From: an uncultured Sediminibacterium sp. | GTDB lineage: Bacteria; Bacteroidota; Bacteroidia; Chitinophagales; Chitinophagaceae | Direction of reading: 5' to 3' | DNA length: 5,203 nt | Assembly: GCA_937907555.1 (NCBI GenBank) | Contig: CALEST010000422.1 | Coordinates: forward strand, 1 to 5,203 | Shown here: one piece after another, positions 1 through 5,203 of the stretch | How the letters are laid out: every line of letters starts with the position of its first letter | Position numbering within the stretch: the stretch's first letter is position 1 | Notes under the pieces: model-generated | What the model was told of the DNA's origin: nothing | The model's input: only the letters and a program-made list of their open reading frames with translations | Database searches by the model: none | Position numbers and translations under genes: made by a program

Positions 1-574
1 TGGCCAATGGTTTTTTATATACATTTTCTAAAATGCTTGCATGGGTTTCGCCGTATTTTTTCTGGAAGCGATTCATCAGGTCTTCATCAAAGGTTTTGTA
101 CAGAAAGTACTGAATCACTTTTTTGCCCAGATAAGCACCTGACCCTTCGTCGCCCAATACATAACCCAGTCCTGGGCTGATGTTCACGATTTTTTTACCA
201 TTGTAATAACAGGCATTGGAACCGGTTCCCAAAATACAGGCAATCCCTTTGTTCTTGCCGCAGGAAGCCCTGGCAATCCCCAGTAAATCGGTATTGATTT
301 CGGTTTTTGTTTTTGGGAAAAGTTGTTTGAACACTTTTTTCATGATCACCACATTGGCAGGATTGCCCAAGCCGGTTCCATAAAAATGCAGTGCATCCAC
401 TTTCGTGTTCTTTATTTTGGGCATGAGTTGTTTGTTCAGGATCTGAATCATTTCGTCTCCTGAAACAAAATAGGGGCTCATTGCGGGGGTTAAAACTGTT
501 TTTTTCTTGCCGTTTTCCAGTAAACACCACTCACATTTGGTGGATCCGCTGTCGGCAATTAAGATGGCAGGCAT
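1..574 (-). CDS. BadF/BadG/BcrA/BcrD-family kinase, probable N-acetylglucosamine kinase (C-terminus cut by window edge)
   Basis: Reading the minus strand from the ATG at 574-572 gives 191 open codons running off the left edge, so the usual C-terminal third (family proteins are roughly 280-300 residues) is missing. The start MPAILIADSGSTKCEW holds the phosphate-1 loop of the ASKHA (actin-like ATPase) fold, D8-S-G-S-T-K. Residues 65-71 (YGTGLGN) and T95-D96-L-L-G form the next conserved stretch, D96 being the likely catalytic base. The phosphate-2 loop is LGTGSN (115-120), followed by the family signature GDEGSGAYLG (141-150). Bacteroidota members of this family are generally annotated as cytoplasmic N-acetylglucosamine kinases, which phosphorylate GlcNAc with ATP during amino-sugar or cell-wall recycling; the exact sugar cannot be read from the sequence. 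It is transcribed divergently from the S41 peptidase gene with 71 bp between starts. The start is chosen because the conserved phosphate loop begins seven residues later, as is usual. Confidence 0.88.
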   Translation of the reverse strand, partial: MPAILIADSGSTKCEWCLLENGKKKTVLTPAMSPYFVSGDEMIQILNKQLMPKIKNTKVDALHFYGTGLGNPANVVIMKKVFKQLFPKTKTEINTDLLGIARASCGKNKGIACILGTGSNACYYNGKKIVNISPGLGYVLGDEGSGAYLGKKVIQYFLYKTFDEDLMNRFQKKYGETHASILENVYKKPLA

Positions 575-645
575 AGGAAAGGTTTAATTCAGCAATAAAT
601 ATAGATATTTGCATGCTTACATGACATATAATTTAATGCGCATTT
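575..645. promoter_or_regulatory. Divergent intergenic region with candidate promoters for kinase (-) and peptidase (+)
   Basis: This AT-rich 71-bp spacer must contain both start regions. On the minus strand TATATTTA (596-603) matches seven of eight positions counting the two free ones in the Bacteroidota -7 consensus TAnnTTTG, and lies 21 bp before the kinase ATG. On the plus strand GATATTTG (604-611) is a one-mismatch candidate about 34 bp before the peptidase ATG. I see no clear -33 TTTG element at proper spacing for either, and no Shine-Dalgarno sequence before either start. The two candidates abut, so the promoters could overlap back to back. Chance matches in AT-rich DNA are likely, hence the low confidence. 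Confidence 0.28.
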
Positions 646-2238
646 ATGGGTCCTAAGAAATTGCAGGTTTGGTTACCGTTATTATTTGCTATAGTAATGA
701 TTGTGGGAATGATGATTGGATTCCAGTTGAAGGAGAAAACCCTTTCTCCGCAGTTTTTTAGCCCCAGCAGCCGTTCCTCTCTTCAGGAACTGACAGAATT
801 AATTAAAACCCGATACGTAGACAAGGTTTCTCAGGACAGCATCAACGGACTCGTTTCCAATGAATTGCTCAAACACCTCGATCCACATTCTGTATTTATC
901 CCTTCAGCAGAATTGCAGGCAGCCAATGAAGATATCATGGGGAATTTTCAGGGGATAGGTATTGAATTCCGACAAATCAATGATACCGTTAATGTAATGA
1001 GTATTATGCCAGGTGGTCCTGCAGAAAAAGTGGGATTGCAGGCAGGTGATCAGTTGATTTTTGTAAATGACAGCATTGCCATTGCCGGTAAAAAACTGGA
1101 TGGAAATGCTATACGTAAACTTTTCAGAGGACCAGCCAATTCAACCGTAAAAGTAAAATACCTGAGAGCCGGGAAAATGCTGGAAACAACCATTACTCGT
1201 GGAAATATCCCGGTAAGTTCAGTGGACGCAGCCTATATGATAGCGCCCAAAGTTGGATTTATCCGCCTGAATAAGTTTGCAGAAAGAACCTACGAAGAGT
1301 TCATGACAGAACTGGAAAAACTACAGGCACAAAAAATGGAAAACCTGATTCTGGATTTGCGTGGCAATACAGGAGGTTTAATGAAGGAAGCCGTGGAAAT
1401 GGCAGACGAGTTTTTGTCGGATAATAAATTGATTGTGTATACAGAAGGGGATAATTCACCCAGAACCAATTTTACTGCCAAGCGTCCGGGATTGTTTGAG
1501 ACAGGAAAGTTGATTGTGTTGATTGATGAAACTTCTGCTTCGGCCAGCGAGATATTGGCAGGTGCTCTTCAGGATTGGGACCGTGCGGTGATTATGGGAA
1601 GACGATCATTTGGGAAAGGACTGGTACAGCAACAGTTTCAGTTAAGTGATGGGGCGGCTGTACGTTTAACGGTGGCCAGGTACTATACTCCGTTGGGCAG
1701 AAATATTCAGAAGTCGTATGCAGAAGGCTACGATAAATACAATGAAGAATTAATGGGCCGTTTTCATCCTACCGATTCTGTGGCGAAAAAAGATTCTTTG
1801 GCACGCACCGTAAAAAAATACAAAACCCCGGCAGGTAAAACGGTTTTCGGCGGCGGGGGGATTACACCTGACTCAACAGTGTTGTTTGACTCTTCCTTAT
1901 ATACCCGCTCTGTTTTGCAGGTACTCATGACCAGCACGCTGAATGATTTTGCGTATTACGATTTTGTTACCAATCGGTCACAATACACCCAATATAAAAC
2001 AGCAACTGATTTTAATCAGCAATATCAGGTAAGTCCTGCTCAATGGAAGGCCTTTGTTCAGTATGCGTCCAAAGAGGGCTTGAATTTCAATGCCATTGAT
2101 GCAAGAAGCAAATCCTTTATTGAGAACCGTATTAAAGCTTTGATTGCCCGTCAGCTATGGAGAACCAATGGTTATTTTGTAGTAGCCAATTCGGCTGACA
2201 TTTTGGTGGAAAAAGCGCTGAATGCCATTCGGAAATAA
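646..2238 (+). CDS. S41-family C-terminal processing peptidase with PDZ domain (CtpA/Prc-like)
   Basis: The 530-residue protein is a periplasmic serine protease of MEROPS family S41, which cleaves proteins near their C-termini in envelope quality control or maturation. An uncleaved-looking signal anchor spans residues about 7-28. An N-terminal helical domain (about 44-98, with RYVD at 57-60 and LDPHSVFI at 78-85) precedes a PDZ domain (about 99-185; NFQGIGIEF loop, then GGPAEKVGLQAGDQLIFVN). The S41 core is about 200-355: LDLRGNTGG at 237-244, then catalytic S299 within SASASE, K324 in FGKGLVQ 25 residues later, and Q328 four after that. This is the Ser-Lys-Gln arrangement and spacing of CtpB, and the Ser-to-Lys spacing also matches E. 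coli Prc; D310 sits where Prc has its conserved Asp. The active site is therefore intact. Residues about 405-530 form a mostly helical C-terminal extension of unknown role. ATGs upstream at 621 and 636 are out of frame. No functional tie to the downstream phosphonate genes is evident. Confidence 0.95.
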   Translation: MGPKKLQVWLPLLFAIVMIVGMMIGFQLKEKTLSPQFFSPSSRSSLQELTELIKTRYVDKVSQDSINGLVSNELLKHLDPHSVFIPSAELQAANEDIMGNFQGIGIEFRQINDTVNVMSIMPGGPAEKVGLQAGDQLIFVNDSIAIAGKKLDGNAIRKLFRGPANSTVKVKYLRAGKMLETTITRGNIPVSSVDAAYMIAPKVGFIRLNKFAERTYEEFMTELEKLQAQKMENLILDLRGNTGGLMKEAVEMADEFLSDNKLIVYTEGDNSPRTNFTAKRPGLFETGKLIVLIDETSASASEILAGALQDWDRAVIMGRRSFGKGLVQQQFQLSDGAAVRLTVARYYTPLGRNIQKSYAEGYDKYNEELMGRFHPTDSVAKKDSLARTVKKYKTPAGKTVFGGGGITPDSTVLFDSSLYTRSVLQVLMTSTLNDFAYYDFVTNRSQYTQYKTATDFNQQYQVSPAQWKAFVQYASKEGLNFNAIDARSKSFIENRIKALIARQLWRTNGYFVVANSADILVEKALNAIRK

Positions 2239-2301
2239 TTTGGAAACAATTCCTTCATAGTTTGATAATCCTGGAAATGTTTTCTCTCCGTTTCTCTTGC
2301 A

Positions 2302-2309
2302 TAGGTTTG
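2302..2309 (+). promoter_or_regulatory. Candidate Bacteroidota -7 promoter element for the phosphonate operon
   Basis: TAGGTTTG is a perfect match to the Bacteroidota primary sigma-factor -7 consensus TAnnTTTG, placed in the 84-bp gap just before the first phosphonate gene. The -33 element is weak: only a T-rich TGTTTT at about 2278-2284 lies near the expected distance. Initiation a few bases downstream would leave a leader of roughly 5-10 nt before the ATG at 2323, so the message would be nearly leaderless. There is no Shine-Dalgarno sequence. The assignment rests on one 8-bp motif and its position. Confidence 0.42.
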
Positions 2310-2322
2310 TTAAAACATATCT

Positions 2323-2901
2323 ATGCAGAAAAGAAACACTGCTGCTATTGCAGAAGAGATTGTACAATTACTTTTATCAAAAGGCGGTTCTGAATATATA
2401 GGTGAGCCGGTTACAAAGCTGGAGCATATGGTCCAGAGTGCTGAAATAGCGGAAGAAAAAGGGTATTCCGAAGAACTGATATTAGCAGCATTGTTGCATG
2501 ATATTGGCCATGTATGTGAACCCTTGACTTTAGAAAATGATATGGAAGGTCTAGGTCTTCTTGATCATGAATATCTGGGGGCTCAATTTTTAAAAGAAAG
2601 AGGATTTTCCGAAAAAATTATTCAGGCTGTGGAGAATCATGTGCCTGCCAAGCGCTACCTCTGTTACAAATATCCTTCTTATTTGTCCCAATTATCTGAA
2701 GCAAGCATGCAAACGCTCAAATTGCAAGGGGGAGTGATGACCTATCATGAAGCAATCCGTTTTGAACAAAATCCTTTTTTTGAAGACATTATTGCCATTC
2801 GGAAAATAGATGAGCAGGCCAAAATTGCCAATAAGCCACTGCCGGCTAATTTTGATATGTATAAAGAAATGATGATTCGTCATTTAAATCAAAACGCATA
2901 A
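2323..2901 (+). CDS. phnZ: Phosphonate-degradation HD-domain oxygenase (PhnZ-like, mixed-valent di-iron)
   Basis: This 192-residue cytoplasmic protein belongs to the HD/HDIG superfamily branch found in phosphonate operons. PhnZ is an Fe(II)/Fe(III) oxygenase that uses O2 to cleave (R)-2-amino-1-hydroxyethylphosphonate to glycine and phosphate. The metal set is complete: H35, H59-D60 (HDIGH), H82 (LDHEYLG), H106 (ENHVPAK) and D163. These match the published PhnZ ligands (H34, H58, D59, H80, H104, D161, from memory) with offsets of only +1 to +2. Substrate-site residues also correspond: Y25 and E28 in YIGEP match Y24 and E27, which recognise the amine end, while K110 and R160 match phosphonate-contacting K108 and R158. 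The match from the N-terminus supports the ATG at 2323. It opens the operon, with the HAD gene 5 bp downstream. The symbol is provisional: TmpB, which acts on a trimethylammonio analogue, is an alternative homologue, though the retained Tyr/Glu pair favours a free or lightly substituted amine. No PhnY hydroxylase, the normal partner, is in view. Confidence 0.9.
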   Translation: MQKRNTAAIAEEIVQLLLSKGGSEYIGEPVTKLEHMVQSAEIAEEKGYSEELILAALLHDIGHVCEPLTLENDMEGLGLLDHEYLGAQFLKERGFSEKIIQAVENHVPAKRYLCYKYPSYLSQLSEASMQTLKLQGGVMTYHEAIRFEQNPFFEDIIAIRKIDEQAKIANKPLPANFDMYKEMMIRHLNQNA

Positions 2902-2906
2902 AACAT

Positions 2907-3584
2907 ATGTCCAGGAAATATTCTATGGTGGTATTTGATATGGCAGGTACAACTGTTGATGAAGATAATTTAGTGTACAAACTCATGCACCAGATGCTGG
3001 TAAACGATGGATATGAATGTACTCTTGAGATGGTACTTGCATTGGGTGCAGGAAAAGAAAAAAGACAGGCTTTTAAAGATCTGCTGATAGACTTAGGCGT
3101 TTTTGCTCCTGACAATATCGCAAAGCGACTGCATGAATCTTTTCAATTAAATCTGGTTGAAGCGTACCAGTCTATGGACGTAAAACCAATGCCTTATGCA
3201 GAAAGGGTTTTTGGTGAACTAAAGAATAGAAATATTAAAGTGGTTTTAAATACCGGCTACGATGCTAACATTGCAAGTTTGCTTTTGGAAAAGCTGAATT
3301 GGCATGTTGGTGAAACAGTAGACGCTATAATTACAGCATCTGATGTAGTTAGCAGCAGGCCAAATCCTGATATGATTTTTCTTGCCATGCAAAATATGGG
3401 AATAAAGAATGCGGCTTTTGTTGTGAAAGTTGGAGATTCAATAACAGATATAGAGGAAGGCAAGAATGCTGGCTGTGGATTAACGATTGGTGTTACAACT
3501 GGTGCACAAAACGAAGAAATGTTGTTAATGGCTGCTCCCGATTTTGTAATCCATGGGTTGGATCAAATACTATCGATTGTATGA
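2907..3584 (+). CDS. Phosphonatase-like HAD hydrolase (PhnX-like, TIGR03351 type)
   Basis: This 225-residue cytoplasmic HAD-superfamily enzyme resembles phosphonoacetaldehyde hydrolase (PhnX) but is shorter than the roughly 265 residues of true PhnX. Motif I is DMAGTTVDE, with nucleophile D11 and Ala at 13 where ordinary HAD phosphatases have an Asp acid/base; DxAGT is the phosphonatase hallmark. Motif II is LNTGYD (T116). Motif III has R151 (SSRPNPDMI) where most HADs have Lys, again as in PhnX. Motif IV is VGDSITDIEEG, with D177 and D181 as Mg ligands. In the cap domain, K50 in LGAGKEKR is a candidate for the Schiff-base lysine that PhnX (K53) uses to activate the aldehyde; that alignment is by eye. 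The expected role is hydrolytic C-P cleavage of a phosphono-aldehyde, possibly phosphonoacetaldehyde or a hydroxylated analogue. It starts 5 bp after the HD oxygenase stop and overlaps the permease start by 4 bp (ATGA). Confidence 0.9.
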   Translation: MSRKYSMVVFDMAGTTVDEDNLVYKLMHQMLVNDGYECTLEMVLALGAGKEKRQAFKDLLIDLGVFAPDNIAKRLHESFQLNLVEAYQSMDVKPMPYAERVFGELKNRNIKVVLNTGYDANIASLLLEKLNWHVGETVDAIITASDVVSSRPNPDMIFLAMQNMGIKNAAFVVKVGDSITDIEEGKNAGCGLTIGVTTGAQNEEMLLMAAPDFVIHGLDQILSIV

Positions 3585-4888
3585 TGCGTTCTTCCCTGGC
3601 CAATCATCTGGGCCACAGGCTCAACAGTAAAATGCGGCAATCACCGGCTTTTTTGATGCTGGTTGTCTCATTTGCCTCTTTTACCGTTTACACTTGTATG
3701 TATGGTTTCAGAAAGCCATATACAGCTGGTGTTTATGAGCAATGGACTTTTTTAGGGTTGTCGTATAAGGTATGTCTCGTAATTGCACAGGTTGTCGGAT
3801 ACATGATTAGTAAGTTTATTGGTATCCGTATTATTTCAGCACTGGATGCCAAATATAGAATTCAGGGTATTTTTAGTTGCATTGCTCTTGCCTGGTTCTC
3901 TCTTTTTTTATTTGGTATTGTTCCTGCTCCGTATAATATTATCTGTATGTTTTTAAACGGATTGCCGCTGGGTATGGTTTTTGGTATGGTTTTTAGTTTT
4001 TTGGAAGGAAGAAGAACAACAGAGATTATGGGTGCAGTATTGGTAAGCAGTTTCATATTTGCTTCCGGACTAGCTAAATCAGTAGGGAAATGGTTGTTGC
4101 TGAACTTTAATATTCATGATTTCTGGATGCCATTTATAGCAGGCACTTTTTTTGTAATTCCGGTTTTAATTTCACTTTGGCTCTTGCACCATACGCCTTT
4201 GCCGGATAGGGAAGATGTGCTAAACAGATCGGAAAGGAAGCCGATGACTCAAACAGATCGGAGCAAATTTATTATGCAGTTTGGTTATTTGCTGTTGCCT
4301 ATTGTAATTAGTTATACTTTATTCACGATTGTTAGGGATTTCAGTGAAGATTTTGCCAATGAATTATGGATGGAAACCGGATATAAGGGAAATGCCGGAA
4401 TCTTTTTTCAGACAAGTTCTGTTGTTGCTGTTTTTGTGTTGATTGTAATCGGCTCTTTCTTCACTATAAAATCTAACAAACAGGCATTTCTTTACACTCA
4501 CTTGCTGGTAATTGCAGGTCTATTTATCACCCTTATTGCCACTTTACTTTATAATGGTCAGCAACTCAACCCTCTTCAATGGATGGTGCTTTCTACAACT
4601 GGATTGTATCTGGCATATCTACCCTTTAACTGTCTTTATTTTGAAAGAATGATTTCAACTTATTCAGTAAAAGGAAATGTTGGTTTTGTAATGTATATAG
4701 CAGATGCATTTGGATACCTGGGAACTGTTTTTGTGTTGTTGTTAAAGGAATTCATTCAGGTGCAGATAAGCTGGGTCGCTTTTTTTTCTATTCTTTTTAT
4801 TGGGGTTTCTATCATAGGTATTCTTTTGATTTTATTTACGCTCAGGGGACATATTAGTTTAATGAAAGTGTATAAATTTTATTCATGA
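3581..4888 (+). CDS. DUF5690-family MFS-like permease, candidate phosphonate transporter
   Basis: This 435-residue inner-membrane protein has about 12 hydrophobic segments (roughly 23-43, 62-82, 97-114, 118-140, 150-172, 181-203, 235-253, 272-295, 302-323, 333-353, 367-388, 398-420), with a hydrophilic loop at about 204-232 between the halves, as in the major facilitator superfamily. I recognise it as DUF5690-like from the TM1 stretch (TCMYGFRKPYTAG) and VVGYMISKFIGI in TM2. No substrate is established for the family to my knowledge. Its place between a phosphonatase-like gene and an aminophosphonate oxidase gene suggests import of a phosphonate or export of a product. R44 in YGFRKP, K78 in SKFIG and R252 in TIVRDFSED resemble GlpT R45, K80 and R269, the substrate-anion-binding residues of the glycerol-3-phosphate antiporter. 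Both ends overlap neighbours by ATGA, so translation is probably coupled. The second codon is also ATG (3584), so the exact start could shift by one residue. Membership in the transporter fold is solid; the substrate is inferred. Confidence 0.88.
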   Translation: MMRSSLANHLGHRLNSKMRQSPAFLMLVVSFASFTVYTCMYGFRKPYTAGVYEQWTFLGLSYKVCLVIAQVVGYMISKFIGIRIISALDAKYRIQGIFSCIALAWFSLFLFGIVPAPYNIICMFLNGLPLGMVFGMVFSFLEGRRTTEIMGAVLVSSFIFASGLAKSVGKWLLLNFNIHDFWMPFIAGTFFVIPVLISLWLLHHTPLPDREDVLNRSERKPMTQTDRSKFIMQFGYLLLPIVISYTLFTIVRDFSEDFANELWMETGYKGNAGIFFQTSSVVAVFVLIVIGSFFTIKSNKQAFLYTHLLVIAGLFITLIATLLYNGQQLNPLQWMVLSTTGLYLAYLPFNCLYFERMISTYSVKGNVGFVMYIADAFGYLGTVFVLLLKEFIQVQISWVAFFSILFIGVSIIGILLILFTLRGHISLMKVYKFYS

Positions 4889-5203
4889 AAAAGAAAGCAA
4901 TTGTTGTTGGTGCTGGAATTGTTGGCTTGTCGGTTGCAAGGGCTTTGGCAGACAAAGGGTATACAGTTACGGTAGTAGATAAGTCTGAAAAGGCAATTGG
5001 GGCATCCGTCAGAAATTTTGGTATGGTATGGCCTATTGGTCAGCCATCAGGAGAATTTTATCAGTTGGCAAGGAAATCTGCAGAGATTTGGAAGCTGGTT
5101 TGTGATGGCACAGGCATGTGGTATAATCAAAGTGGTAGTTTACATGTGGCTAACAATGAAATTGAATGGGCAGTCTTAAATGAATTGTACGATTTATTTA
5201 ATA
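4885..5203 (+). CDS. FAD-dependent aminophosphonate oxidoreductase, TIGR03364/HpnW type (C-terminus beyond window)
   Basis: An open frame of 106 codons from the ATG at 4885 to the right edge begins with a dinucleotide-binding Rossmann motif, VGAGIVGLSVARAL (residues 8-21), with D33 closing strand beta-2 in TVVDKS, where an acidic residue binds the FAD ribose. This is the DAO-type oxidoreductase fold (Pfam PF01266). The stretch GASVRNFGMVWPIGQPSG (45-62) is the signature I associate with the TIGR03364 family, repeatedly found beside phosphonatase-like HAD genes and proposed to oxidatively deaminate an aminophosphonate to an aldehyde. About 70% of the expected protein (usually 360-380 residues) lies outside the window, so the substrate-binding half cannot be inspected. 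The ATG overlaps the permease stop (ATGA). It would supply the aldehyde for the HAD enzyme, replacing the PhnW transaminase. Sarcosine- or glycine-oxidase-like specificity is the main alternative. Confidence 0.87.
   Translation, partial: MKKKAIVVGAGIVGLSVARALADKGYTVTVVDKSEKAIGASVRNFGMVWPIGQPSGEFYQLARKSAEIWKLVCDGTGMWYNQSGSLHVANNEIEWAVLNELYDLFN

Noticed and set aside
195..530. Minus-strand 111-codon open frame inside the kinase gene
   Set aside because: It is low-complexity-looking, matches no family I know, and lies wholly within the kinase frame, which carries clear ASKHA motifs. It is a shadow frame.
2242..2253. Small inverted repeat GGAA-ACAA-TTCC just after the peptidase stop, considered as a terminator
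   Set aside because: The stem is only 4 bp with two A-T pairs and no following U-tract, so it would not be a stable intrinsic terminator.
2224..2802. Shared 12-bp string GCCATTCGGAAA near the peptidase end and in the HD oxygenase gene
   Set aside because: Both copies encode Ala-Ile-Arg-Lys in unrelated proteins and are not extended on either side. I treat it as coincidence.
2323..2901. HD protein considered as a nucleotide phosphohydrolase (HDIG phosphodiesterase)
   Set aside because: The PhnZ-specific Tyr/Glu pair, Lys110 and Arg160 are present, and the neighbours are phosphonate enzymes, so an oxygenase is much more likely.
4222..4262. 12-bp direct repeat AAACAGATCGGA (4222-4233 and 4251-4262) in the permease central loop
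   Set aside because: The two copies are 29 bp apart and read in different frames, with no further copies seen. This is most likely chance within a hydrophilic loop.
4997..5179. 60-codon plus-strand open frame near the right edge
   Set aside because: It overlaps the FAD oxidoreductase frame, which has an intact Rossmann motif and family signature. The frame is incidental.

Overview
The window looks like chromosomal DNA of a member of the Bacteroidota, plausibly Chitinophagaceae or a relative. The reasons are a moderately AT-rich base composition, no convincing Shine-Dalgarno sequence before any start, a perfect Bacteroidota-type -7 box (TAnnTTTG) before the main operon, and gene families typical of the phylum (a BadF/BadG-type GlcNAc kinase and a DUF5690 transporter). 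The family calls come from reading motifs; no database search was run.

Layout. Positions 1-574 (minus strand) hold the N-terminal two thirds of a BadF/BadG/BcrA/BcrD-family sugar kinase, probably an N-acetylglucosamine kinase, cut by the left edge. A 71-bp divergent intergenic region separates it from a complete S41 C-terminal processing peptidase (646-2238, plus strand), membrane anchored, with a PDZ domain and an intact Ser/Lys/Gln catalytic set. After an 84-bp gap containing a candidate promoter, a tight four-gene plus-strand operon runs off the right edge. It encodes a PhnZ-type HD-domain mixed-valent di-iron oxygenase (2323-2901), a phosphonatase-like HAD hydrolase (2907-3584), a DUF5690/MFS permease (3581-4888) and the start of an FAD-dependent oxidoreductase of the phosphonate-associated HpnW/TIGR03364 type (4885 to the end). 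Spacings are +5 bp, then two ATGA overlaps of 4 bp each.

How the genes work together. The four-gene unit reads as a compact aminophosphonate catabolic operon. The permease would bring in the phosphonate. The FAD enzyme would oxidatively deaminate an aminophosphonate to a phosphono-aldehyde, and the HAD enzyme would cleave the aldehyde's C-P bond hydrolytically. The HD oxygenase would cleave a 1-hydroxy-2-aminoethylphosphonate-like compound oxidatively to phosphate and a glycine-like product. Two mechanistically unrelated C-P cleaving enzymes thus sit side by side, with no PhnW transaminase, no PhnY hydroxylase and no PhnCDE ABC transporter in the window. The most novel point is the permease: it carries a TM1 Arg, TM2 Lys and TM7 Arg in contexts closely resembling the phosphate-binding residues of GlpT, so it may be an organophosphate-antiporter-like carrier for phosphonates. 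The kinase and peptidase look like ordinary neighbours with no obvious link to the operon.
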